NCBI RefSeq assembly: GCF_014048475.1
Contig: NZ_NWUS01000002.1
Location: forward strand, 248,001-312,000
Length of the DNA: 64,000 nucleotides
Origin: Bombella favorum
Lineage (GTDB): Bacteria; Pseudomonadota; Alphaproteobacteria; Acetobacterales; Acetobacteraceae
Direction of reading: 5' to 3'
Part shown: positions 8,348 to 17,210 of the stretch, piece by piece
How positions within the stretch are numbered: the stretch's first letter is position 1
How the letters are laid out: every line of letters begins with the position of its first letter
Notes under the pieces: model-generated
What the model was told of the DNA's origin: nothing
Databases searched by the model: none
Seen by the model: the letters and a program-made list of their open reading frames with translations, nothing else
Program-made: the position numbers and the translations under genes

Positions 8348-8371
8348 TTAAAATATCCTTCCATATTTTAA
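8348..8371. promoter_or_regulatory. Inverted repeat upstream of the flagellar regulator
   Basis: Perfect 9-bp arms TTAAAATAT and ATATTTTAA are separated by CCTTCC. It lies 44-88 bases upstream of the regulator gene and about 170 upstream of mdaB. It may be an operator, perhaps for autoregulation. The AT-rich arms could also occur by chance in a promoter region. Confidence 0.4.
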
Positions 8372-8476
8372 ATGCAATCAGAATATTCCTTTAAATGAAG
8401 AGAAAAATTGCCACAAACCCTATCACATCAAGGCCTTTTTATGTCCTTTTTAAAAAAGACTACTCTCACTTTTCCC

Positions 8477-8505
8477 TTGACGTCAGCCCTCTCTGTTAAT
8501 GAACT
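8477..8505 (+). promoter_or_regulatory. Possible mdaB promoter
   Basis: TTGACG (8477-8482) and TGAACT (8500-8505) are 17 bases apart, and mdaB starts at 8544. The -35 box is good and the -10 box is poor. Confidence 0.35.
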
Positions 8506-8543
8506 AGACATCTCCACAACCCAATCACGGAAGGGGACCACAC

Positions 8544-9131
8544 ATGGCCCACATCCATCTCATCAATGGTGCAAAACCTTTTGCCCACTCCGCAGGAGAG
8601 CTGAACAACACCCTCCAGGACCTTGCTGCGGCCTGCCTGCACGATCATGGCTTATCTGTCAGTCAGACTGTCATTGATGAGGGCTATGATGTTGAGGACG
8701 AGATTAAGGCCTTTCAGAAAGCAGAGACCATCATCTACCAATTCCCCGGCTGGTGGATGGGCACGCCATGGCCTCTAAAGAAATATATGGATAGCGTCTT
8801 CACGCAGGCTCATGGCGTATTTTACAGCAACGATGGTCGCAGCCGGCACGATCCTTCAAAACATTATGGGTCAGGTGGCCTGCTGCAGGGTAAACGCTTC
8901 ATGGTCTCCACCACATGGAATGCCCCTCTCGAGGCATTTGAGGATAAAGAACAGTTCTTCGGTGGTGGTGGAATCGACGCCGTGCTGTTTCCCTTTTATC
9001 GGGCACATGCCTTTCTCGGCATGCAAAAACTACCCACCTTTCTCGCAACCGATGTAATGAAGAATCCGAATATAGACGCTATAAAGGCCGCCTACCGCCG
9101 CCATATCGAACAGGTCATCATCACCCCATAA
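8544..9131 (+). CDS. mdaB: NAD(P)H quinone oxidoreductase, MdaB type
   Basis: A flavodoxin-fold protein of 195 residues that matches MdaB along its whole length: INGAKPFAHSAGELN at the start, FPGWWMGTPWPLKKY, the flavin-binding KHYGSGGLLQGKRFM, STTWNAPLEAF, and LPTFLATDVMKNP near the end. The family makes two-electron reductions of quinones with NADPH and FAD and protects from oxidative and quinone stress in the cytoplasm. The start has AAGGGGA eight bases upstream. Downstream lie the ruins of an AraC-type regulator and an alcohol dehydrogenase; intact versions of such regulators often control quinone reductase or dehydrogenase genes. Confidence 0.93.
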   Translation: MAHIHLINGAKPFAHSAGELNNTLQDLAAACLHDHGLSVSQTVIDEGYDVEDEIKAFQKAETIIYQFPGWWMGTPWPLKKYMDSVFTQAHGVFYSNDGRSRHDPSKHYGSGGLLQGKRFMVSTTWNAPLEAFEDKEQFFGGGGIDAVLFPFYRAHAFLGMQKLPTFLATDVMKNPNIDAIKAAYRRHIEQVIITP

Positions 9132-9170
9132 ACTGCTAGGTCAGGAAGATCAGACACCGGGGGCAAAGCC

Positions 9171-9439
9171 ATGTCCTGCACCCAGCTTTCTGCCCTTCGG
9201 GCAGCCGTCCTCCGCCATTGCCCGGAAAAGGTAACGCATACAACGTTCGACTTCCTGACCCTCTATCTTACAGTGAAGGCCAGTATCTGATCTCCACACT
9301 GGACCTTCCCGTCTCTGGCCAGATCACTCATGCCTCGGTAGAAACTCCTTATCTGGCCCTATGTGTCAGCGTCTCCCTAACAGAGCGATCTAACGGGCAT
9401 GACACCCGTCCAATATCGGACCAAACTCCGCCTGCATGA
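9171..9439 (+). pseudogene. Remnant of an AraC-type regulator
   Basis: Two frames each carry a piece of the AraC N-terminal domain. Frame one from ATG 9171 reads SCTQLSALRAAVLRHCPEKV and then FDFLTLY before stopping at 9290. The other frame then takes up DPLSYSEGQYLISTLDLPVSG and ASVETPYLALCVSVSLTE, ending at 9439. In intact members a stretch of some tens of residues joins these pieces and two helix-turn-helix motifs follow; here both the join and the whole DNA-binding half are missing. The gene is therefore dead through internal deletion, frameshift and loss of the 3' half. It probably once controlled mdaB and/or the alcohol dehydrogenase that flank it. Confidence 0.7.
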
Positions 9440-9516
9440 TTGAACACAAAATAGACACATCGCAGACTCACAGTCGACCCGTCTCATAGCCGCTTTTCCT
9501 GAGAAGGGATCGTTCC

Positions 9517-10569
9517 ATGCGTACCATTGGTTTTGCTTGTAACTCTGCTGAAGAGGCGCTCATCCCCTTCCATTTCGACCGCCGCTCTCCACGTCCCAAC
9601 GATGTGGTGATGGAGATCCTCTATTGTGGTGTTTGTCATTCCGACCTGCATTGGGCACGCAATGACTGGGGGCAAACAATTTACCCCGCCGTCCCGGGGC
9701 ACGAGATCGTAGGGCGTGTCATTAGTGTTGGGCCGGATGTTACCCACCACAAAGTGGGCGACATTGTTGCTGTTGGCTGCATGGTTGATAGCTGCCAAAC
9801 ATGCGACCAATGCCAAAAAGGGGAAGAACAATATTGCCGTGAAGGAATGTGCGGCGGCACATATGGCGGCATGGATGCCGTGGAGAAAACCCCCAACATG
9901 GGCGGCTACTCCAAACATCTAGTCGCCCGTGAAGAATTTGTACTGAAGGTACCCAAAGGGCTGGATATTTCCAGAGCCGCACCACTGGTTTGTGCGGGTG
10001 TCACGACATGGTCGCCGCTTCGTACATGGCAGGTTGGACCGGGCAAGCGAGTAGCCGTCATCGGTTTTGGCGGATTAGGGCAGATGGCCGTAAAACTGGC
10101 TGTTGCCCTGGGGGCCGAAGTCACCGTTCTCTCCCGCAGCCATGCAAAAGAGCAGGAAGCCCTTGCGCTAGGAGCCAAAAGACTACTGGTTTCTACCGAT
10201 GAAACAGCAATGAAGAAGGCAGCCCATAGTCTCGACCTCATCCTCAACACCACCCCGGTAAAACACGATGTCACACCCTATCTGCCCCTGCTAGATGTGG
10301 ACGGCACAATCATTATGATCGGGCAGATCGGCCCCATGCCGGAGAGTTCCAGCGTGCCGCTTATTTACGGCCGCCGCCGTGTGGCTGGCTCTTTCATCGG
10401 GAGCATCCGTGAAACACAAGAGGTTCTGGATTTTTGCGCTAGCAAGAATATCCTACCAGAAACGAAGATGATCCCCATTCAGGACGTCAACAAAGCGTTT
10501 GAACATCTCGAAAAAGGTGACACATACTACCGTTTCGTTATCGACATGAGCACATTGACAGTAGATTGA
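9517..10569 (+). CDS. Zinc-dependent NAD(P) alcohol dehydrogenase, YahK/CAD type
   Basis: A medium-chain dehydrogenase of 350 residues. The catalytic zinc ligands are seen in CGVCHSDLHW (Cys40) and PGHEIVG (His62-Glu63). The structural zinc cysteines are in SCQTCDQCQKGEEQYC (93, 96, 99, 107). The Rossmann motif GFGGLGQ lies near 178. It resembles cinnamyl-alcohol dehydrogenase/YahK enzymes, which reduce many aldehydes with NADPH. In acetic acid bacteria such cytosolic enzymes detoxify aldehydes, distinct from the membrane PQQ enzymes. AAGGGA lies upstream of the ATG. It follows the broken AraC-type regulator, so control may be lost or altered. Confidence 0.9.
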   Translation: MRTIGFACNSAEEALIPFHFDRRSPRPNDVVMEILYCGVCHSDLHWARNDWGQTIYPAVPGHEIVGRVISVGPDVTHHKVGDIVAVGCMVDSCQTCDQCQKGEEQYCREGMCGGTYGGMDAVEKTPNMGGYSKHLVAREEFVLKVPKGLDISRAAPLVCAGVTTWSPLRTWQVGPGKRVAVIGFGGLGQMAVKLAVALGAEVTVLSRSHAKEQEALALGAKRLLVSTDETAMKKAAHSLDLILNTTPVKHDVTPYLPLLDVDGTIIMIGQIGPMPESSSVPLIYGRRRVAGSFIGSIRETQEVLDFCASKNILPETKMIPIQDVNKAFEHLEKGDTYYRFVIDMSTLTVD

Positions 10570-10578
10570 TCATCCAAT

Positions 10579-10607
10579 CCGCCCCACCCCAACCTCGGGT
10601 GGGGCGG
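10579..10607. terminator. GC-rich hairpin between convergent genes
   Basis: Perfect 11-bp arms (CCGCCCCACCC at 10579-10589 and GGGTGGGGCGG at 10597-10607) lie between the alcohol dehydrogenase and the convergent UvrA-like gene. There is no T-run on either side, so it may work as a bidirectional roadblock or RNA end protector. Confidence 0.55.
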
Positions 10608-10613
10608 CCCATG

Positions 10614-13151
10614 TCATTTCCCTGCCAAAACCGCCTCTAAATACGGGCCTGTTCTGCTAGCGGGATTCCGGGCTACCTCTTCCGGCGGGCCGGAAGCAAT
10701 AATCTTCCCGCCCTTTTCCCCACTGCCGGGGCCGATGTCGACCACCCAGTCACTCGCCGCCGCTACACGCATGTTATGTTCGGTCACCACCACGCTATGC
10801 CCCTGCTCCACCAGCGACTGAAGCTGCCCCAGCAACCTGTCCGTATCGGAGGGGTGTAGGCCGGTCGTAGGTTCATCCAGAATATAGAGCATGGGGGCGG
10901 GCCGGCGCTTCTGTAGCTCTGTTGCCAGTTTGAGCCGCTGCGCCTCGCCGCCGGAAAGTTCCGGTGCGGGCTGGCCAAGGCGGAGATAGCCAAGGCCGGA
11001 CTGCTCCAACGTTTCCAAACCACGAGCCAATGCACCATCGCCAGCAAAGAAGGTGCAAGCCTCTTCCACTGTCATAGCCAGCACATCAGCGATGTTTTTC
11101 TCCCGCAACGTGATGGCGAGCACCTCGTCCTTATAGCGTGCCCCATGGCAGACCGGGCAAGGAGCCTCCACACCGGGCATGAAGAGCAAACCAACCGAGA
11201 CCGTTCCCAACCCCTCGCAATGCGGGCACCGCCCCTTGGTCACATTGAAGCTAAAGCAGCTTTCATCCAGCTTCGCCTTGCGTGCCGCGTCCGTAGCCGC
11301 AAAAAGTTTGCGTATCTGGTCAAAAATGCCCGTGTAAGTGGCCAGATTAGAACGTGACGTCCGCCCGATAGGCTTCTGCGTAATAATGGCCAGACGCCGG
11401 ACATGCTCCAGCCCCGCAACGACACACCCCTCCGGCTGGGCCTCCACACCCTCATCCGCCAGCGGCGTGGTGTCATCACCATCCTGCGGTTCGTCCGCTT
11501 CCTCGACCTTCTGGCCCAGCGCACGCCCCAAAAGACTTACCAGAGCCTGACTGATCAGACTGGACTTGCCAGAACCAGAAACACCTGTCACGCTCACCAG
11601 CACACCAAGCGGTAGCTGCAGGGACAGGTCCTTCATGTTCCGCCATGTGATGCCCTCAAGCTGGAGCCACCGCTCCACCTGCCGACTAGGTCCACGCTCC
11701 AGAGGTGGCGGGGTAAAGAGATAAGGCCGTGTGCGAGAGGCTTCCACCTGCCGCAAACCATCTGGCGGCCCACTGTAAAGCACCTGCCCGCCATGGCTGC
11801 CCGCCCCGGGGCCGATATCCACCAACCAATCTGCTCGCCGCATAACGACAGGATCATGCTCCACAACCAGCAGGGAGTTTCCAGCCCGGGGCAGACGGGC
11901 CAGCACGTTCAACAAGGCCTCGATATCCGCCGGATGCAGTCCAGCGGCGGGTTCATCCAGCACATAGGCCACGCCAAACAGGGCAGAATGAACCTGCGTC
12001 CCCAGCCGTAGACGCTGATATTCACCGGGAGAAAGACTATCCACAGTCCGGTCTGTCTGCAGATAGCCAAGCCCTAGCTCCAGCAAAATCTCCAACCGCC
12101 GGAGCAGAGCCGTACCGATTTCCTCAATCACACGCCCCTGCGCATCGCCCCGCCGCTCCCCGGCCAGCTGGTCTTTCAGCACGGCATAAAGCTGTTCCAG
12201 CGGCAGGTGAAACAGGGAGGCAATATCCTGCCCCGCAAATGTCACGGCCAGAGCCTCAGGCTTTAGACGAGCACCATGACAGACCGGGCAGCGTGTCGCC
12301 TGCATGAAGGCCGCCGCACGGGCACGCATCTTCGCACTCTTTGAGCCGTGAAAACTCTGCATCACATGGCGGCGTGCACTGGCGAAGGTACCCTGATAAG
12401 TCGCCGGTTCTCCCCGCTTCATGGCCGCCTGACTCTCGGCGTAGTTCAGGCCCCGGTAGATCGGTTCTGTCGGGGTTTCATCCGTGTACAGAATCCAGTC
12501 CCGTGTTTCCTTGGGCAGGTCCTGCCAAGGTGTATCCAGATCGACCCCACGCATCATGAGAATGTCCCGCAGGTTCTGCCCCTGCCACGCACCGGGCCAT
12601 GCGGCCACGGCTTTTTCCCGCAGGGTCAGTGTCGGGTCGGGCACCATCTTTTCTTCCACGACATCATAGAGCCACCCCGTGCCCTGACAACGTGGACAGG
12701 CTCCCTGCGGCGTATTGGCGGAGAAATCGTCACTCTCCAGCATGGACGCACCAGCTGGATACGTTCCTGCCCGGGAATAGAGCATACGCAGCAAATTGGA
12801 GAGGGTCGTCACACTGCCCACGGACGACCGGCTGCTCGTGCCCGCCTGCTGCTGAAGGGCAATGACAGGAGGCAGCCCTTCGATGCTGCGGATTTTCGGT
12901 GGGGGCAGCTGGTGGAACAACCGCCGTGCGTAGGGAGCGACCGTCTCCAGATACCGCCGCTGCGCCTCGGCATAGAGCGTCCCGAACGCCAGCGAAGACT
13001 TGCCCGAGCCAGAAACACCGGTAAACACCACCAGACAACCCCGTGGTACCTCCAGCGAGACATCCTTCAGGTTATGCTCCTGCGCACCTTCTATACGGAT
13101 CATGTCTGCTGTTTTCCAATAGTGAGAAGGCTGATTATCCGATGGCACCAT
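10614..13151 (-). CDS. UvrA-like excinuclease ABC protein (short, UvrA2-type)
   Basis: A protein of 845 residues with two ABC ATPase halves. Each has a Walker A (GVSGSGKSS, first at about 45-53) and an ABC signature (LSPGEYQRLRLG, LSGGEAQRLKLA), and there are zinc-binding pairs such as CPRCQGTG, CPVCHGAR and CPHCEGLG. Canonical UvrA has about 940 residues; the shorter length suggests loss of the UvrB-binding insertion, as in UvrA2/DrrC proteins linked to drug resistance or damage tolerance rather than the core repair pathway. The start at 13151 is chosen because AAGGAG stands eight bases upstream; the frame extends to 13193 from a TTG. No uvrB or uvrC lies nearby. Confidence 0.85.
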   Translation of the reverse strand: MVPSDNQPSHYWKTADMIRIEGAQEHNLKDVSLEVPRGCLVVFTGVSGSGKSSLAFGTLYAEAQRRYLETVAPYARRLFHQLPPPKIRSIEGLPPVIALQQQAGTSSRSSVGSVTTLSNLLRMLYSRAGTYPAGASMLESDDFSANTPQGACPRCQGTGWLYDVVEEKMVPDPTLTLREKAVAAWPGAWQGQNLRDILMMRGVDLDTPWQDLPKETRDWILYTDETPTEPIYRGLNYAESQAAMKRGEPATYQGTFASARRHVMQSFHGSKSAKMRARAAAFMQATRCPVCHGARLKPEALAVTFAGQDIASLFHLPLEQLYAVLKDQLAGERRGDAQGRVIEEIGTALLRRLEILLELGLGYLQTDRTVDSLSPGEYQRLRLGTQVHSALFGVAYVLDEPAAGLHPADIEALLNVLARLPRAGNSLLVVEHDPVVMRRADWLVDIGPGAGSHGGQVLYSGPPDGLRQVEASRTRPYLFTPPPLERGPSRQVERWLQLEGITWRNMKDLSLQLPLGVLVSVTGVSGSGKSSLISQALVSLLGRALGQKVEEADEPQDGDDTTPLADEGVEAQPEGCVVAGLEHVRRLAIITQKPIGRTSRSNLATYTGIFDQIRKLFAATDAARKAKLDESCFSFNVTKGRCPHCEGLGTVSVGLLFMPGVEAPCPVCHGARYKDEVLAITLREKNIADVLAMTVEEACTFFAGDGALARGLETLEQSGLGYLRLGQPAPELSGGEAQRLKLATELQKRRPAPMLYILDEPTTGLHPSDTDRLLGQLQSLVEQGHSVVVTEHNMRVAAASDWVVDIGPGSGEKGGKIIASGPPEEVARNPASRTGPYLEAVLAGK

Positions 13152-13303
13152 AACCGTATGCTCCTTCTGACCAGTTCTCGACATATCAGTCAAAACTGGT
13201 CGTTATCATGAAAAAAATACTAACATGCCTATTCTCAGCAAAACAGTTGAGACCCACACGCCCCACCCCGGATTTTCAACACCAGGCGATAACATAATAA
13301 ATC

Positions 13304-14417
13304 ATGAACCAGATAACGGACGAACCTGACCTACCCGATGATAAATGCCTTGTTCTTGGAGGCGATCTAACAGAAGCTGTCTGGACAAGCGACGGCCAAC
13401 CCATCTTTTTGGAAGACCTACCCATAACGGACCAGCTCCGCACCAAACTGGATGAGTGGATACGCCTTACCAATGATTTTGAATATTACCTACCGAAAAA
13501 AGAGCGTGCACCTTTTGACCTAAAAGGTTTTACAGCTACCGGGCTGACTCTTGCCAAAGAGCTAAAAGCTGAGCTCCCGGACTGGACCATACTCTATTGC
13601 GATGAATGGCTCTGGCAGAACCAGGATAATCTTTTCCTGTCGGATGATGACTGCCGCTATGAAGTTACGGAAAACACCCCGGCTACACCTCCATATCAAG
13701 GGCCTTCACGTCATGAGAGCAACACACACTTCATCAACAACCCTGTCCGTCAGGCCGAACCGTCCCAAACAGACAGGCTACGACTGGATTACCAAAACCT
13801 AAGAGGGACCCTACCCTCCACTATGGCCCTGCGAACCTATCGTGCCATCAGCTGGATTGGACGGGCAGACAGCATTCAAAATGATACAGATGGAAAGGTC
13901 ATATCACTCTGGATTGCCATGAGCGCCCTTTACACCGATGACCGGGAAGGTTCTGCCAGCCATGAAGACCAGAAAACTATCCGTGACAGCTTTCTTCAGA
14001 AACTGATCGAGCATGACACAGACAATACCCTGCAAAAGCTGCTATGGGACGGACTGCTCCCTGCCATTCGTAGCCTTAGTGAGGATCATTACCTTTTTGC
14101 ACCATACTGGCATCATAAACATGGCCATGACGGTTATGAAGACTGGGACAAACATTTTCACCTATCTGTCAGTCATCACGAAGCTGCCATAAGGGCGAAA
14201 AACGCCACTAATGTGCTGAGCATCCTGTTTGACCGGCTGCATGTCCTGCGTAGTCAGCTTCTCTACGGGGGGGGCTACATGGCAGAGCAGCCTCAACCGA
14301 CAGCCCATCGAACAGGCCGCCATAGTACTTGGTACCCTTCTGCCAACCTTCATCACCATCATGATACACACTCCCCGTGAAAACTGGCACCGTCCCTTCT
14401 ATCCAGTATTTAGCTAA
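13304..14417 (+). pseudogene. HEPN-like protein gene, frameshifted in a G8 run
   Basis: The first frame runs 13304-14380 (358 residues), but its last 35 residues are compositionally odd (HRTGRHSTWY, NLHHHHDTHSP). At G8 (14267-14274), removing one G restores GGATWQSSLNRQPIEQAA and then GTLLPTFITIMI, ending FYPVFS at 14417. That restored end matches a common C-terminus of HEPN-type proteins (RLxVLRNQLxHGGATW). HEPN RNases use an R-x(4-6)-H motif; here the place reads RSQLLYG, with Tyr for His. The N-terminal part is not recognised. It lies just before a type I restriction system, which suggests a defence role. The frameshift may be mutation, phase variation or sequencing error. Confidence 0.6.
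14267..14274 (+). repeat. Run of eight G at the frameshift
   Basis: The mononucleotide run sits exactly where the conserved C-terminal frame is lost. Seven G would give an intact HEPN-like protein, so slippage here would switch the C-terminus. Confidence 0.75.
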
Positions 14418-14499
14418 GTAGCCCAACGTACCATCGCCATTTACTTTCTTTCCCTTCCTTGATTAAAAAAATAACTCGGCCACCCTGAAAGGAATCCCC

Positions 14500-16035
14500 A
14501 TGCTGACAGGACAAATCCGCAACCAGATTGACCAGATATGGAACGCTTTCCACTCTGGTGGTGTTTCCAATCCCCTGTCTGTCATTGAACAGCTAACCTT
14601 TCTAATCTTCATAAAGCGCCTGGATGATCTGCAGCTGACCATGGAAACCAGAGCGGAAACGCTTGGCGAGCCCATCACGAACCCCATCTTCCCCGCAGGG
14701 ACGGATGAGGAAGGCGAGCCTTACAGCAACCTCCGCTGGTCCCGTTTCAAGAATTTTGAACCCCGTGAAATGATGCGAGTTGTGGATGAGCACGTCTTCC
14801 CCTTCCTGCGGTCTCTGGGAGAGAAAGGCTCATCCTACGGCCAGCACATGAAGGATGCACGACTTGGCTTCTCCAGTGCCAGCCTTCTGGCCAAAGCCGT
14901 GGCCATGCTGGATAAGCTGGACATGAACAACCGGGACACAAAAGGCGATGTGTACGAGTACATGCTCGGCAAGCTGGCCAGTGCTGGTACCAATGGCCAG
15001 TTCCGTACACCTCGACACATAATACAGCTCATGGTCGCACTAAGGCGACCTACTCCAACAGACACCATCTGTGATCCTGCCGCTGGCACATGCGGCTTTC
15101 TCATGGAGGCCGGGGAATATCTCCGTCACCACGAGCCCCAGATGCTACGCAATGCGGAACAGCGTGACCATTTTCTAAACCATATGTTCCATGGGTTCGA
15201 CTTTGATGCCACGATGCTCCGCATTGGCTCCATGAACATGCTTCTGCACGGGCTGGACAATGCTGAGGTTTCCTATCGGGACAGCCTGTCTGAACGTTAT
15301 GGCAAAGATGAAGGCCTCTATTCTCTTATCCTCGCCAATCCTCCTTTCAAGGGGTCGCTTGACGAAACAACAGTCGCAAAAAATCTTCTCCAATTCAGCA
15401 AGACGAAGAAAACCGAACTGCTCTTTCTGACCCTTTTCCTCCGCCTCCTGAAAGTGGGAGGACGTGCAGCGGTCATCGTGCCGGAAGGCGTCCTATTCGG
15501 CAGTTCCGCCGCTCACAAGAAGATACGGAAAACGCTGGTCGAATCCCACAAGCTGGAAGGCATCATCAAACTGCCATCTGGCGTTTTCCGTCCCTACGCT
15601 GGCGTATCCTGCGGGATCATCCTCTTTACCAAAACAGGCGTTGGAGGGACGGATAATGTCTGGTTCTACGACATGCAAGCCGATGGCTTTTCTCTGGACG
15701 ACAAACGCACGCCCCTTCTGGACCCGGAGCAGCTTGGCCCTACCCCGGCTCACCCGTTGGACGATGCAGAGCATGAAAAGAACAACCTGCCTGACATACT
15801 CGCCCGTTGGAACGCCCTGACAGCAGAAGCTGACCGCCCCCGCACGGCTCAAAGCTTTCTTGTCCCCAAGGAAGATATAGCGGCCAAAGATTATGATCTT
15901 TCCATGAGTCGATATAAAATGATCGAACAGGAAGAAATCAATTATCCCACCCCTACCGAACTTCTGGCCGAACTGAATGAGCTAGATGCCAACATCACCG
16001 CCGGAATGGCCGCCCTGAAGGAGATGCTGGGATGA
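14500..16035 (+). CDS. hsdM: Type I restriction-modification DNA methyltransferase subunit HsdM
   Basis: A protein of 511 residues. The N-terminal helical HsdM domain (about 5-130, NQIDQIWNAFHSGG, LTFLIFIKRLDD) is followed by an adenine-N6 methyltransferase core. Motif I is DPAAGTCGF from residue 192 and motif IV is NPPF from residue 280. With HsdS it methylates adenines in the recognition site and protects self DNA; with HsdR it forms the restriction complex. The AGGAAT upstream is a plausible ribosome binding site. The stop overlaps the hsdS start (ATGA at 16032-16035), so both are coupled. Length and motifs look intact. Confidence 0.95.
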   Translation: MLTGQIRNQIDQIWNAFHSGGVSNPLSVIEQLTFLIFIKRLDDLQLTMETRAETLGEPITNPIFPAGTDEEGEPYSNLRWSRFKNFEPREMMRVVDEHVFPFLRSLGEKGSSYGQHMKDARLGFSSASLLAKAVAMLDKLDMNNRDTKGDVYEYMLGKLASAGTNGQFRTPRHIIQLMVALRRPTPTDTICDPAAGTCGFLMEAGEYLRHHEPQMLRNAEQRDHFLNHMFHGFDFDATMLRIGSMNMLLHGLDNAEVSYRDSLSERYGKDEGLYSLILANPPFKGSLDETTVAKNLLQFSKTKKTELLFLTLFLRLLKVGGRAAVIVPEGVLFGSSAAHKKIRKTLVESHKLEGIIKLPSGVFRPYAGVSCGIILFTKTGVGGTDNVWFYDMQADGFSLDDKRTPLLDPEQLGPTPAHPLDDAEHEKNNLPDILARWNALTAEADRPRTAQSFLVPKEDIAAKDYDLSMSRYKMIEQEEINYPTPTELLAELNELDANITAGMAALKEMLG

Positions 16036-17159
16036 CCGCACAAACGTGGCCAATGGTGAAATTGGGTGATGTAGCCAATATCAACCCTCCTGCTCCCCAA
16101 CATCTCCCCCATGACACTATAGTCAGCTTTCTTCCCATGAAAAATGTATCAGAAGATGGCTCACTTGTACTGGACGAATGTCCATATAATGGAACAAAGA
16201 AAGGTTATACTAGTCTAAAAAAGCAAGATATCATCGTTGCTAAAATCACTCCGTGCTTTGAAAATAAAAAAATAGCCATTGCACATATACCTAATAAATA
16301 TGGGTTTGGCTCAACAGAATTTCATGTAATCCGCTGCTCTGAAAAATTAAATAATAGATTCGCTTTTTACTTCTTGCGACAAGATAGGATTAATAAGCTC
16401 GGTCAAGAGTATATGACGGGGAGCGCAGGGCAAAAGCGCATCCCCCAGACCTTTCTAAAAGACCTTCTAATCCCCCTCCCACCCCTTTCAGAGCAGAAAC
16501 GTATCGCCGCCATTCTGGATAAAGCATATGATCTATGCCAGCTTCGTAGACACGCCTTAAAGAAGCTGGATGTGCTGGGTGAGGCTATTTTTCATGATAT
16601 GTTTAGATACATTGAAAAAGATAATGCGAATATACGCATTACGAAACTAGAAAATATTATTGAGATACTAGACAATATGCGCCGTCCTATAACAAAAAAA
16701 GATCGCAACCCCGGCATTTTCCCATATTACGGAGCAACCGGAGTTCTTGACTATATTGATAAATACATTTTTAATGAACCCCTAGTCTTACTTGGTGAGG
16801 ATGGGGCTAAATGGGGTAAATCAGAAAAAAGTGCTTACCCTATTTTAGGGAAGACATGGGTAAATAACCATGCGCACGTTCTCAAACCTAATAGGAAAAA
16901 AATAACCGATATTTTTCTAATATTCTTTCTTAACAAGACCGACCTGACACCTTTCGTGTCAGGTACCACCGTGCCCAAACTAAATCAAAAAAATACAAAG
17001 CAGATTCCCATCCCCCTCCCACCCCTCGCGGAACAGGAGCGTTTTGCTGCCCGCATTGCAAAGATTGAAGCACTTCAGGAGCATCACAGGCAGGCACTGG
17101 CAAAGCAAGAAATGCTGTTTCAGTCTCTCCAACAACGGGCTTTTCGAGGAGAGTTATAA
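16032..17159 (+). CDS. hsdS: Type I restriction-modification specificity subunit HsdS
   Basis: A protein of 375 residues with the two-part plan of HsdS. The first target-recognition domain (about 1-145) ends in IPLPPLSEQKRIAAILDKA, and the second (about 205-325) ends in IPIPLPPLAEQERFAARI, each followed by a helical spacer. Together they set the split DNA target and hold two HsdM. The recognition parts are much more AT-rich than the flanking genes, a common sign of exchange by recombination. Identical 16-bp repeats encode the PPL segments. The length is near the lower end for the family, but both halves look complete. The target cannot be read from the sequence. Confidence 0.93.
   Translation: MTAQTWPMVKLGDVANINPPAPQHLPHDTIVSFLPMKNVSEDGSLVLDECPYNGTKKGYTSLKKQDIIVAKITPCFENKKIAIAHIPNKYGFGSTEFHVIRCSEKLNNRFAFYFLRQDRINKLGQEYMTGSAGQKRIPQTFLKDLLIPLPPLSEQKRIAAILDKAYDLCQLRRHALKKLDVLGEAIFHDMFRYIEKDNANIRITKLENIIEILDNMRRPITKKDRNPGIFPYYGATGVLDYIDKYIFNEPLVLLGEDGAKWGKSEKSAYPILGKTWVNNHAHVLKPNRKKITDIFLIFFLNKTDLTPFVSGTTVPKLNQKNTKQIPIPLPPLAEQERFAARIAKIEALQEHHRQALAKQEMLFQSLQQRAFRGEL
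16471..17026 (+). repeat. Direct repeats joining the HsdS target domains
   Basis: TCCCCCTCCCACCCCT occurs at 16471-16486 and again at 17011-17026, 540 bases apart, so in the same frame. Both encode the conserved LPPL segment after a target-recognition domain. Recombination between them would delete or swap one domain without breaking the frame. Confidence 0.7.
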
Positions 17160-17210
17160 CCGCCCGGCTTCCTCACCCAACGTCCATCCCCTTTCTCAGG
17201 AAAAACCATC

